Below are positions 36,094-43,939 of a stretch of DNA of 64,000 nt, in pieces (position 1 is the first letter of the stretch; the number at the start of each line of letters is the position of its first letter). A program made the translations under genes and the position numbers. The notes below the pieces were generated by a model that was given only the letters and a program-made list of their open reading frames with translations, did no database searches and had not been told where the DNA came from. The DNA is from Eximiradius sp. (lineage in GTDB: Bacteria > Bacteroidota > Ignavibacteria > Kapaibacteriales > UBA2268). The stretch lies in contig CAKZLY010000023.1 of NCBI GenBank assembly GCA_937127445.1, positions 1-64,000 on the forward strand, written 5' to 3'.

Positions 36094-37206
36094 ATGGAAA
36101 ATAATATAATTCCTGAATTCTCAGAAGAATTGTTAAAAAATAAAATTCAAGAGCTGTCCGAGTTCATTAATGCTGTCCCCGAAATCTATTTAATAATAGA
36201 TGAGGAAAGGAGAGTTGTTTTTGCAAATAAAGCGATGTATGATTTTTTCAAAGATAAGCAAATACATCAAGTTATTGGGAATAGATTAGGGCACTTGCTT
36301 AATTGTCGGCATGCAGCCGAATCAATATATGGTTGTGGTACAACTGAAACCTGTCAAACTTGTGGTGCTTTCAAAGCAATTGTTGAGAGCTTACACGGCA
36401 AAAATGTAGTACATGAATGTAGAATAGAGCAACACGAAACTGGAGATGCTCTTGATTTTCGAGTATGGGCAACCACATATGATTACAATGGGACTACATA
36501 TTCAATATTAGCTTTATCAGATATTAGCGATGAAAAACGCCGTCAAGCACTTGAAAGAATTTTTTTTCACGATATTTTGAATACTGCTGGCGGATTGTAT
36601 GGGATAGCTCAACTATTAAATGAGAGTCCAGATAATATTGATGAATTTAAAGATATCATTTTCAATCTATCTGAAAGATTAATTGAAGAGATTAACTCAC
36701 AGAAATTGCTTTTATCCGCAGAGAAACATGAACTTGTTATTTCTATTGATGAAATTTACACGAGAAAATTAGTTGAAGAAATTGCATCTACTTACACAAA
36801 GAATTATCAAGTTAAAAATAAAAAAATCGATATTGATTCAAAGACTGTTGATATAAAGATTATTTCAGATAGAGCATTACTACGTAGAGTGCTTCTGAAT
36901 ATGCTGAAAAATGCAGTCGAAGCGACTCCAGCAAATGGAACTATTACTATCGGTTGTACAGAGCTTGAAAATGAAGTTGAATTTTGGGTCCATAATCCAG
37001 TTTACATCCCAAGAGAAATTCAACTACAAATATTTAAGCGCTCATTTTCGACGAAAGGGGCCGGCCGTGGTCTTGGCACATACAGCATGAAATTATTAAG
37101 TGAAAGATATTTAAATGGCAAAGTTTCATTCAGAAGTGACGAAGAGTTAGGAACCGTATTTATGGCACGCTATCCAATTGAAATTAAAAGAAACTATAAT
37201 GTTTAG
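36094..37206 (+). CDS. Cysteine-rich PAS sensor histidine kinase
   Basis: 370 aa, cytoplasmic. Residues about 15-145 form a PAS domain whose central part carries HLLNCRHAAESIYGCGTTE followed by TCQTCGAFKAI. This gives four cysteines (C, C, CxxC) plus a nearby histidine, a likely metal, Fe-S or haem site. The HisKA-like helix has FFHDILNTAGGLYGIA. HATPase_c has MLKNAVEATPANG, but the usual DxGxG G1 box reads HNPVYIP, then RSFSTKGAGRGLGTY (G2). The missing Asp matches a known subgroup of such kinases rather than damage. The stop overlaps the PstS-like start by 8 nt, linking sensor and binding protein. No response regulator is adjacent. Confidence 0.88.
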   Translation: MENNIIPEFSEELLKNKIQELSEFINAVPEIYLIIDEERRVVFANKAMYDFFKDKQIHQVIGNRLGHLLNCRHAAESIYGCGTTETCQTCGAFKAIVESLHGKNVVHECRIEQHETGDALDFRVWATTYDYNGTTYSILALSDISDEKRRQALERIFFHDILNTAGGLYGIAQLLNESPDNIDEFKDIIFNLSERLIEEINSQKLLLSAEKHELVISIDEIYTRKLVEEIASTYTKNYQVKNKKIDIDSKTVDIKIISDRALLRRVLLNMLKNAVEATPANGTITIGCTELENEVEFWVHNPVYIPREIQLQIFKRSFSTKGAGRGLGTYSMKLLSERYLNGKVSFRSDEELGTVFMARYPIEIKRNYNV

Positions 37207-38023
37207 AAGAGTTACAATATTCTTTATAATATTATTAACTTCCTGTAATATTTTTCAGCCTAAGACTTCTACAATTAGGATCAAAGGTTCCGATACAATG
37301 TTGGGATTAGTTGAAATGCTTTCGCGTGAGTATATGAGATTACATCCGAATGTGGCAATATATGTTGACGGAGGAGGTTCGAAAAATGGGATTGCTTCAC
37401 TTACAAGCAAAGAGATTGATATAGCTATGGTATCAAGATTACTCACACCTGATGAAATTGCTATGTTTGCAGCAGAAAATCAGTCAATCGGAATATCATA
37501 CCTTATTGCAAAAGATGCTATTAGTATTTACATACATCCAGATAATCCTGTAAAAGACTTTACTATTGATAGATTAAGGAAAATATTTACTTGTAGAATT
37601 AATAATTGGAAAGAATTAGGAGGATTCGATCACATTATTAATTTATTCATAAGGAATCCGAATTCAGGAACATATTATTATTTTCAACAAATAGTACTAA
37701 ACGGGGAATCATTTTGTTCGGCAGCTTCATCAGAATCTAATACAAATAAATTAGTTGGGAAAATTGCAAAGGACAAATATGCTATTGGTTTTGGAGGAAT
37801 CGGATTTGATGACGGAGTTGAACATGCAAAAGTCAATGGAGTAGAACCAACAGAAGAAAATATAAGAAAAGATCTATATCCATTAAGCAGATATTTATAT
37901 TTTATTACTTTAAAACAACCCGAAGGAGCAGTGAAAAATTTTATTGATTGGGTATTGAGTCATTATGCTCAATCGTTAATTAAACAATCCAGATATGTGC
38001 CAATTTGGAATATTACCTATTGA
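37199..38023 (+). CDS. PstS-like phosphate-binding lipoprotein
   Basis: 274 aa from the ATG at 37199, overlapping the kinase stop by 8 nt. The N-terminus has a lipoprotein signal (TIFFIILLTSC) with the acylated Cys in LTSC. The rest is a PBP-like fold of the PstS type: IRIKGSDTMLGLVEML, DGGGSKNGIASL (the phosphate-binding GSxxG-like loop), DIAMVSRLLTPDE, NPNSGTYYYF and GGIGFDD. Free-standing PstS-like proteins without pstCAB occur in Bacteroidota. Here no Pst permease genes follow, and the next gene is a DNA glycosylase with its start overlapping the stop (TGATG). Phosphate as ligand is likely from the family but not proven. Confidence 0.85.
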   Translation: MFRRVTIFFIILLTSCNIFQPKTSTIRIKGSDTMLGLVEMLSREYMRLHPNVAIYVDGGGSKNGIASLTSKEIDIAMVSRLLTPDEIAMFAAENQSIGISYLIAKDAISIYIHPDNPVKDFTIDRLRKIFTCRINNWKELGGFDHIINLFIRNPNSGTYYYFQQIVLNGESFCSAASSESNTNKLVGKIAKDKYAIGFGGIGFDDGVEHAKVNGVEPTEENIRKDLYPLSRYLYFITLKQPEGAVKNFIDWVLSHYAQSLIKQSRYVPIWNITY

Positions 38024-38646
38024 TGAAGCAACTGCCAGTAGAATTAAAAAAACATTATCATAAGAATAGAGAATTAATAAAGAAACGTTTAAATGAATTT
38101 GCTGCGATACCAAAAGAAGTTTATTTCTACGAATTATGTTATTGTATCTGCACACCACAATCATCTGCTAAAAATGCCGAAAAAGTAGAACAAAAATTAA
38201 TTGAAATGGATTTTTTAAATCAAGATATCAACCCTGTGGAATTGCTAGCCAAACGGGAACATTATATAAGATTTCATAATCAAAAATCAAAAAGATTAGT
38301 TGAAGCAAAAAACAAATATCCTAAATTACTGGAAATATTAGACAGTTCGATTGCCCCAATAGCAAAGAGAGAAAGAATTGTGGAATTAATAAAAGGAATT
38401 GGTTACAAAGAGGCATCACATTTTTTAAGGAACATTGGATATAAAAATTTAGCAATAATAGATAGACATTTGCTAAAAAATTTAATAAAATGTGGTATTA
38501 TAGAAAGTATTCCGAAGTCAATCAGTAAAACTAAATATTTAGAAATAGAAGAGAAGTTCAAAGATTATGCTAAAAAAGTAAATATTTCACTTGATGAATT
38601 AGATTTGCTTTTTTGGAGTTATGAAACTGGAATGATATTAAAATAA
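38023..38646 (+). CDS. Archaeal-type 8-oxoguanine DNA glycosylase/AP lyase (Ogg2-like)
   Basis: 207 aa. The HhH-GPD core is visible at about 125-150: GIGYKEASHFLRNIGY with the catalytic Lys (about 129), then AIIDRHLL with the catalytic Asp (about 147). The pattern matches the N-glycosylase/DNA lyase family (Ogg2/AGOG-related, PRK01229 type) of archaea and some thermophilic bacteria rather than the MutM used by most bacteria. No FeS cluster cysteines. The start is the ATG at 38023 inside the PstS stop (TGATG), so it is translated from the same transcript. It would remove 8-oxoG. The link with the PstS/kinase genes is positional only. Confidence 0.85.
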   Translation: MKQLPVELKKHYHKNRELIKKRLNEFAAIPKEVYFYELCYCICTPQSSAKNAEKVEQKLIEMDFLNQDINPVELLAKREHYIRFHNQKSKRLVEAKNKYPKLLEILDSSIAPIAKRERIVELIKGIGYKEASHFLRNIGYKNLAIIDRHLLKNLIKCGIIESIPKSISKTKYLEIEEKFKDYAKKVNISLDELDLLFWSYETGMILK

Positions 38647-38647
38647 A

Positions 38648-38668
38648 GGGTGCTCCTAAAGAACACCC
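38648..38668. terminator. Hairpin between ogg and rpoZ
   Basis: GGGTG pairs with CACCC (extendable by TC/GA past one mismatch), in the 28-nt gap between convergent stops. Flanking A and T runs are short, so termination is plausible rather than certain. Confidence 0.6.
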
Positions 38669-38674
38669 TAATAT

Positions 38675-38980
38675 TTATTGATTATCACTTTCTTTTGGGA
38701 TTTCGAAGGTTAATTTGCCTTCATAAATTTCCTTCATAGCAAGGAAAGTTGGCTTCGGTAGTTTATCAAAATCACGACTAATTGAAATTTGGTCTAAATT
38801 TGCGCCTTCGGATTCGTCGGTATTTGGAATTATATCTGCCATTTTATTGTTAAGTTCATTTTTTATGTCGTCATTTATTTGTCTGGCACGCATTCCCATA
38901 GCAACAATCGATTGATAAATTGAACCTTTTTCGGATTCTTTCATTCGCACGATAACAGGATTGATAATATATTTTTCCAT
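38675..38980 (-). CDS. rpoZ: RNA polymerase omega subunit (RpoZ)
   Basis: 101 aa, close to the Bacteroidota omega length. Visible: EKGSIYQSIVAMGMRARQIND (the conserved helix of Rpb6/omega), then FDKLPKPTFLAMKEIYEGKL. Omega stabilises RNA polymerase assembly. A TAnnTTTG element lies 33 nt upstream, back to back with one for the divergent MerR-like gene. In many Bacteroidota rpoZ sits with coaBC and bamD; here it is alone. Confidence 0.85.
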   Translation of the reverse strand: MEKYIINPVIVRMKESEKGSIYQSIVAMGMRARQINDDIKNELNNKMADIIPNTDESEGANLDQISISRDFDKLPKPTFLAMKEIYEGKLTFEIPKESDNQ

Positions 38981-39013
38981 TTTCCCTCCATAAATTTATG
39001 GGATTAAAGATTA

Positions 39014-39021
39014 CAAAAATA
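39014..39021 (-). promoter_or_regulatory. TAnnTTTG -7 element for rpoZ
   Basis: Reads TATTTTTG on the minus strand and ends 33 nt before the rpoZ ATG. Confidence 0.45.
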
Positions 39022-39067
39022 ATAATAAAAAAAATAACAAAAAACTTTTTTTATTGGAATGAATTAA

Positions 39068-39075
39068 TAATTTTG
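39068..39075 (+). promoter_or_regulatory. TAnnTTTG -7 element for the MerR-like gene
   Basis: TAATTTTG ends 28 nt before the ATG; a run of seven T lies 15 nt upstream. Divergent from the rpoZ element. Confidence 0.45.
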
Positions 39076-39103
39076 CTTTTTAAACTTGAAATAACAAATC
39101 AAA

Positions 39104-39490
39104 ATGAAAAAACTATATTATTCTATTAGTGAAATATCAAAAATATTAGACGAAGAACAATATATTTTAAGATATTGGGAAAAAGAGTTTGATTTTTTGA
39201 AGCCGCGAAAAAATCGTGCGGGGAATAGAATATACTCAGAAAAAGATTTACAAACGCTCAAATTAATTAAATCCTTCATTCGTGAAGAAAAATTAAGCGT
39301 CAAAGAAGCAAATAATAGGCTGAAAAATCTATTAAAATCAAATGAAATAGAAAAATATATTCCCAACTCAATTGTTGAAGAATCGGGGACTAATTCCACA
39401 AATAAACAAACGAATAAAATAAACAAAGAGTTAAAGCAAGAATTGCTCTTAGTATTGCGAGATATGCTGAATTATCTTAAAAGTAATTAA
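39104..39490 (+). CDS. MerR-family transcriptional regulator
   Basis: 128 aa. The N-terminal winged helix reads YSISEISKILDEEQYILRYWEKEFDFLKPRKN then GNRIYSEKDLQTLKLI, the classic MerR pattern of a helix-turn-helix followed by the RxY wing. The rest is a short helical tail, shorter than metal-sensing MerR proteins and lacking cysteines, so a metal ligand is unlikely. This form resembles the small MerR regulators of Bacteroidota that are near-constitutive DNA-binding proteins. It overlaps the end of mtgA by 4 nt. Targets unknown. Confidence 0.88.
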   Translation: MKKLYYSISEISKILDEEQYILRYWEKEFDFLKPRKNRAGNRIYSEKDLQTLKLIKSFIREEKLSVKEANNRLKNLLKSNEIEKYIPNSIVEESGTNSTNKQTNKINKELKQELLLVLRDMLNYLKSN

Positions 39491-40176
39491 GCTTTCGGTA
39501 TAGCAACAGAATTCATACGTCCCATTATCCAAGCTACACGTCGATTTATATATGGCGTTGGTCGAGCTGGCGACCAACGGTGTGGATTTGGCAGAACAGC
39601 CGCAAGAAGTGCAGCCTCTCTTTTTGTTAAATTTCGGGCGTTTTTGCCCCAGAAATGTTGGGAAGCTGCCTCTACCCCATACAGCCCATCGCCGAATTCA
39701 ATCACATTAGCATATACTTCAATAATACGCTTTTTGCCCCAGATATTCTCAATTAAAATTGTAAAATATGCTTCCAAGCCTTTTCTAACGTAATTACGCC
39801 AATGATATAAGAATGTGTTCTTTGCAGTTTGCATAGAAATAGTGCTTGCTCCGCGTTTTTTCTTTCCTTTATGAATTTCATTATATCGTTTTGCAGCTTC
39901 TATTGCTTTTCGGTCGAATCCATCATGTCTCATAAATTTAGCATCTTCGGCAGCAACAACCGCTCTGAAAAAATTTGGTGAAATATCCTCGAATGCAGCC
40001 CAATCTTGATTAATACCGACAAATTTTCCCTGAAATACACCTTCAATAGTCCGCATTACCATTGCAGGAGTAATTATAGGATTAATCCATTTTGTTAGTA
40101 CAACTGCAATAATAGAAGAAGCAAAAAACAGTGCAATACTGTAAAATAAGTACTTAATGATTTTTTTGAACAACAT
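39487..40176 (-). CDS. mtgA: Monofunctional peptidoglycan glycosyltransferase MtgA
   Basis: GT51 enzyme that polymerises lipid II into glycan strands, 229 aa. One N-terminal helix (about 8-30) precedes the GT51 domain: AAEDAKFMRHDGFD with the catalytic Glu, KKRGASTISMQTAKNTFL, RKGLEAYFTILIE, KRIIEVYANVIEFG and GVEAASQHFWGK. All five GT51 motifs are present, and no penicillin-binding domain follows. It works in the outer leaflet of the inner membrane. A TAnnTTTG element lies 28 nt upstream. Confidence 0.95.
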   Translation of the reverse strand: MLFKKIIKYLFYSIALFFASSIIAVVLTKWINPIITPAMVMRTIEGVFQGKFVGINQDWAAFEDISPNFFRAVVAAEDAKFMRHDGFDRKAIEAAKRYNEIHKGKKKRGASTISMQTAKNTFLYHWRNYVRKGLEAYFTILIENIWGKKRIIEVYANVIEFGDGLYGVEAASQHFWGKNARNLTKREAALLAAVLPNPHRWSPARPTPYINRRVAWIMGRMNSVAIPKA

Positions 40177-40204
40177 TATACTTCCAAATATCTATCCAAA
40201 CTTA

Positions 40205-40212
40205 CAAAGATA
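40205..40212 (-). promoter_or_regulatory. TAnnTTTG -7 element for mtgA
   Basis: TATCTTTG on the minus strand ends 28 nt before the mtgA ATG, with a T-run 15 nt upstream. A second exact match (TAAGTTTG, 40197-40204) adjoins it. Confidence 0.4.
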
Positions 40213-40234
40213 AGAAATTGGATAGAGAAAAAAC

Positions 40235-41491
40235 TTATGTTTTTTGTTCTTTTTTGCGAGCAGCTGGGAAGAGAATGTTGTTAAGAATTAGTCGGTAACC
40301 TGGAGAATTACGATGTAAATTCAAATCTGTTGGTGGATCGCCAACAGCGTGCTGATAATCTTCGGGGTCGTGTCCGCCATACCAAGTAAAGAAGCCTTTC
40401 CCAATATTTCCATAAATATATTTAACTTCATCAGTACCTTCTCTTTTGCCAAGTATGACAACTTTATCTTTAATCAAGCTTTCTCTAAAAGCAGTAGTTT
40501 GGCCCAAAAATCCTTTTATTACATTGACGTGATTTTGCGTAAGCATTGTTGGAACTGGGTCGTATTTTGCAGAAAATTCAAATAGAGTAAAGTAGTCTGC
40601 TTCTGGATTTTGTATCATAGTGGGACCGGTATCGATATCTGAATGTTCATAAATATATGGATCGAGAATTAGTTTAAAGTTTTCAAAAGCAAAAGTTTGG
40701 CTATAATCTAATTTTTCGTTTGCTCTGTGGTCGCAAGGGTCACCATCAAACATTACTTCGCAAATATCTACATTAAGAGCAGACAAAGCAATATCGTAAG
40801 TATCAGTTGCAGAACACATCGCAAAGAGAAAACCTCCTTCCTGAACGTATTTTTTGATGGCAAGAGCAACCTCTTTCTTCATTTCAGAGACCTTCCTAAA
40901 ACCAAGTTTTTTCGCCATACTTTCATTAATTGAAACTTGCTGTATATACCACGGAGCAGTAGCAAAAGTAGCATAGAATTTGCCATATTGCCCAGTAAAG
41001 TCTTCGTGATGTAGATGTAGCCAATCGTATTCTTTTAGTTTCCCAGCCAATACTTCTTCGTCCCAAACCACATCGTATTTAACTTCTGCATATTCTAATG
41101 CAAGTCTTACAGCATCATCCCAAGGTGCATTTCCTGGTTGAACGTAAACAGCAATTTTAGGAGCTTTTTCGAGACGCACAGCATCCATATTAACCCCTTC
41201 GGATCTGACATAGCTTAATATTTCGTCTGCTTTAGATTGGCTGATTGCTTCGAACGAAATACCTCGAATACGGCACTCTGTTGCAACTCTGTCGTGATAA
41301 TCCATCATAAACGAACCGCCACGGTAATTCAGCAACCATTCAGATTGTATTCCTTGATTGAGTGCCCAATAGACAAGACCATACGCTTTGAGATGATTTG
41401 TTTGTGCTAAATCCATAGGAATAACCATCACTTGCGATTTAAGCGAAATTGTCGAGATAAACAAGATTATGATTAGAAATATTTTTTTCAT
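40235..41491 (-). CDS. Secreted conserved protein often labelled 'asparagine synthetase B'
   Basis: 418 aa from the ATG at 41491, preceded by AAGGA at good spacing; the frame from 41533 adds a non-conserved leader. A signal peptide (about 1-20, KIFLIIILFISTISLKSQ) is followed by a conserved domain with VIPMDLAQTNHLKAYGLVYW, WLLNYRGGSF, KIAVYVQPGN, YDWLHLHHEDFTG and GFFTWYGGHDPEDY. Database entries for this Bacteroidota/Chlorobi family often read 'asparagine synthetase B'. Neither the N-terminal Cys glutaminase nor an ATP-pyrophosphatase SGGxDS motif is present, so that label is unsupported. The C-terminal region resembles ThuA/GATase1-like folds in outline. Function unknown. Confidence 0.8.
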   Translation of the reverse strand: MKKIFLIIILFISTISLKSQVMVIPMDLAQTNHLKAYGLVYWALNQGIQSEWLLNYRGGSFMMDYHDRVATECRIRGISFEAISQSKADEILSYVRSEGVNMDAVRLEKAPKIAVYVQPGNAPWDDAVRLALEYAEVKYDVVWDEEVLAGKLKEYDWLHLHHEDFTGQYGKFYATFATAPWYIQQVSINESMAKKLGFRKVSEMKKEVALAIKKYVQEGGFLFAMCSATDTYDIALSALNVDICEVMFDGDPCDHRANEKLDYSQTFAFENFKLILDPYIYEHSDIDTGPTMIQNPEADYFTLFEFSAKYDPVPTMLTQNHVNVIKGFLGQTTAFRESLIKDKVVILGKREGTDEVKYIYGNIGKGFFTWYGGHDPEDYQHAVGDPPTDLNLHRNSPGYRLILNNILFPAARKKEQKT

Positions 41492-41541
41492 TTTATTTTT
41501 CCTTGAATTTATTACATATTCAGTTTTTACCAATAAATTAA

Positions 41542-41549
41542 TATATTTG
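41542..41549 (+). promoter_or_regulatory. TAnnTTTG -7 element for maf
   Basis: TATATTTG ends 31 nt before the ATG at 41581 and overlaps the region a TTG at 41554 would need, supporting the ATG start. A TTTTT run lies 13 nt upstream. Confidence 0.5.
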
Positions 41550-41580
41550 CTGTTTGTTTATCAATCAAAATATTAATTTG

Positions 41581-42183
41581 ATGATTAAAATTTTAAAATT
41601 ACTGAAAATCAATCAAAAAATTGTATTAGCATCAAAATCACCACGAAGAATCACTCTTCTTAAAAATTTAGGTTTGGAATTTGATGTAATTCCTTCAAAT
41701 ATTAACGAAAATATCAATGAAAAATTACAGCCTGCCGAATATGTTATGAAATTATCACGTTTAAAAGCTGAAAATATTTCGTCAATACTTGAAGGCAATG
41801 AAATAGTTATCGGAGCCGATACAACTGTATATTTAGATGGAAACTATCTGAATAAACCTAAGGATTGCGACGAAGCTTTTGAGATGCTAAAAAAGTTAAG
41901 CAGTAAAACTCATCAAGTTTATACAGGAATAACTTTAATAAACAAACACACAAAAAAAATTATCAGCGAATATTGCAAAACTGATGTAACTTTCAGAGAA
42001 CTTACAGATGATGAAATATACGCGTATATTGAAAGTGGTTCTCCGATAGACAAAGCAGGTGCTTATGGCATTCAAGATGATTTTGGGGCAGTATTTGTTC
42101 GTCATATAAATGGTTGTTATTATAATATTGTTGGGCTTCCGATAGAGTTATTTTATAGAATGCTAAAAGAAGTTTTGCGATGA
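41581..42183 (+). CDS. maf: Maf-like nucleoside triphosphate pyrophosphatase
   Basis: 200 aa from the ATG at 41581. The Maf/ITPase-type motifs are visible: LASKSPRRITLLKNLG at about 15-30, EYVMKLSRLKAE, VIGADTTVYLDG and KPKDCDEAFEMLKKLSSKTHQVYTG split around the loop, then DKAGAYGIQDDFG. Maf proteins hydrolyse non-canonical or dTTP/UTP-type nucleotides and are linked to septum control. The stop overlaps the start of the following ABC permease by 4 nt (ATGA). Confidence 0.92.
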   Translation: MIKILKLLKINQKIVLASKSPRRITLLKNLGLEFDVIPSNINENINEKLQPAEYVMKLSRLKAENISSILEGNEIVIGADTTVYLDGNYLNKPKDCDEAFEMLKKLSSKTHQVYTGITLINKHTKKIISEYCKTDVTFRELTDDEIYAYIESGSPIDKAGAYGIQDDFGAVFVRHINGCYYNIVGLPIELFYRMLKEVLR

Positions 42184-43052
42184 AACTATCAAAACACAAC
42201 GGCTTTTACTTTTCGTTAGTTATTCCCTGGATAATCATATTGCTGATTTTTTGGATTTATCCCTTTGTATGGTCTATAGTTTTAAGTTTCGGAGATTATA
42301 ATTCCCTATTGAACAGTTTCAAATTGACCGGATTAAAAAATTATGAAACAATTTTTCAAGATAAGCTTTTCTGGAAAGCATTGAAAAATACGATTATTTT
42401 TACATTCGGTACAGTTCCTGTTACAACTTCACTTGCAATTTTATTAGCAATGTTCATAAATTCAAGAATGACAAAATGGAAAAACTTTTTTAAGACAACG
42501 ATTTTTATGCCATCTGTAACTTCATTAGTAGTCATTTCACTGATATTTATAAACTTATACTCGAAAAATGGATATATCAACTTGATTTTTAAATCTTTGG
42601 GATTACCTTTTCCTCACAATGGATGGCTACAAAGTACAGATTTTGCATTATCCGCAATAATGATAATGGATGTATGGATGTCTACGGGTTACTATACAGT
42701 GTTATTTTTGGCTGCATTACAAGCAATTCCAGAAGAGTATTATGATGCTGCTAAGATAATGGGAGCAAATTCCTGGAAAACTTTCTGGAGAATCACATTG
42801 CCATCTACTCGTTCAATGTTATTATTTATAGTAGTGATAAATACAATTAAATCATTCCAGATTTTTGTAGAAATTTATGTAATGACAAAAGGCGGGCCAC
42901 TCAATTCAACAACAACACTTGTTTATTTAATTTATTCTTACGCATTCGAAAAAACTAACTTAATGGGGTATGCTTCAGCTATTGCGATAATATTATTTAT
43001 TGTCTTGGCAATTTTATCATTTGTTCAATTTAAACTAATAAAAGAAAAATAG
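42180..43052 (+). CDS. Sugar-type ABC transporter permease (MalF/UgpA-like)
   Basis: 290 aa with six predicted helices, binding-protein-dependent permease fold. The conserved cytoplasmic EAA loop reads EEYYDAAKIMGANSWKTFWRITLP near residues 190-213, the coupling helix for the ATPase. It belongs to the carbohydrate uptake (CUT1) group. It is translationally coupled to maf (ATGA) and is the last gene before a terminator. No second permease, ATPase or solute-binding protein is in the window, so it depends on parts encoded elsewhere or is a remnant. Substrate unknown. Confidence 0.88.
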   Translation: MKLSKHNGFYFSLVIPWIIILLIFWIYPFVWSIVLSFGDYNSLLNSFKLTGLKNYETIFQDKLFWKALKNTIIFTFGTVPVTTSLAILLAMFINSRMTKWKNFFKTTIFMPSVTSLVVISLIFINLYSKNGYINLIFKSLGLPFPHNGWLQSTDFALSAIMIMDVWMSTGYYTVLFLAALQAIPEEYYDAAKIMGANSWKTFWRITLPSTRSMLLFIVVINTIKSFQIFVEIYVMTKGGPLNSTTTLVYLIYSYAFEKTNLMGYASAIAIILFIVLAILSFVQFKLIKEK

Positions 43053-43080
43053 GCTGCCTTTTTAATTCAAGACAGCCTAT
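43049..43080. terminator. Bidirectional hairpin between the ABC permease and tlpA-like gene
   Basis: ATAGGCTG pairs with CAGCCTAT, extendable by CTT/AAG past one mismatch. It overlaps the permease stop and precedes the convergent gene end. Confidence 0.7.
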
Positions 43081-43105
43081 AAATAATAGAAAATCTAAAA
43101 ATTCT

Positions 43106-43756
43106 TTATTGTCTACTCATCATACGTTTAATTGATTGCATAAATTCTGCTTTAGAACGACTACCAACAATAGTTTCAAAAATATTACCATCTTTGTCGA
43201 TAAGAAAAGTAGTAGGCACTGCTTGAATACCACCATAAGCACCAGCAATTTTCATTCTAAGAGGACTTGCAGATGGGACAACTACATTCAAATAATTAAT
43301 TCCGTTGGCAGCGACGAACTCAGAGACATTTTTGCCAGCTGATTCGAAATCTGGTTGTCTTTCTAATGCAACACCGATAACGACTAATTCATCTTTCAAT
43401 TCTTTTTGTATTTCAATTATTTCAGGAATCTCACGTCTGCAAGGAGGACACCAGGTTCCCCAAAAATTTAAAAATATATATTTCCCTTTTGCATAATTTT
43501 TGATTGAAACGTTTTTATCAAGGTTTTTGTAGAAAAAATCCACTAATTTATTTTCAGCACGTTCACCAACTTCCGATAATTCAAAAACTCCAGGTGAAAT
43601 TATTCCTTTATTATTTGAATTAGCCTCTTGTTTTATTTGAACATTTTCAGTATTTTTAGGTTGGTTGTCTTTCTTTTGCTGAGTGCAAGCAGACTGAGAA
43701 AAAGCAATAATAAACGAGAAAGCAAGGATCAAGAAAATTTTTGTGTTGTTTGTCAT
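43106..43756 (-). CDS. Thioredoxin-like lipoprotein (TlpA/ResA type)
   Basis: 216 aa. A signal region (KIFLILAFSFIIAFSQSAC) ends in a lipobox cysteine (QSAC), so it is anchored in the envelope. The thioredoxin fold (about 75-216) contains FLNFWGTWCPPCRREIPEI with an active-site WCPPC, then VIGVALERQPDF and AVPTTFLIDKDG with the cis-Pro. TlpA/ResA proteins reduce apo-cytochrome or other exported disulfides. The gene stands alone and its upstream region carries two palindromic 15-mers shared with the divergent regulator gene. Confidence 0.92.
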   Translation of the reverse strand: MTNNTKIFLILAFSFIIAFSQSACTQQKKDNQPKNTENVQIKQEANSNNKGIISPGVFELSEVGERAENKLVDFFYKNLDKNVSIKNYAKGKYIFLNFWGTWCPPCRREIPEIIEIQKELKDELVVIGVALERQPDFESAGKNVSEFVAANGINYLNVVVPSASPLRMKIAGAYGGIQAVPTTFLIDKDGNIFETIVGSRSKAEFMQSIKRMMSRQ

Positions 43757-43827
43757 AAATAAACCCTTTAATTATTAATAATTATTGACGATATTTATTA
43801 AGTGATTAACGTATTTGTTGTGACTAT

Positions 43828-43842
43828 TATTTTAAAATATTA
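43828..43842. repeat. Palindromic 15-mer, copy 1
   Basis: TATTTTAAAATATTA, whose first 12 bases are a perfect palindrome. An identical copy lies 38 bp further on in the same divergent intergenic region. Candidate operator. Confidence 0.6.
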
Positions 43843-43865
43843 CCAAAAAGGAATATTTTTTTTCG

Positions 43866-43880
43866 TATTTTAAAATATTA
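43866..43880. repeat. Palindromic 15-mer, copy 2
   Basis: Exact repeat of the 15-mer at 43828, 60 nt upstream of the receiver/HD-GYP gene start and 110 nt upstream of tlpA. Confidence 0.6.
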
Positions 43881-43939
43881 ATAATAAACAATAGTGGCAC
43901 AATTATTGAGTAATCTTAAATTAAAACTTTAGAGAAAAA

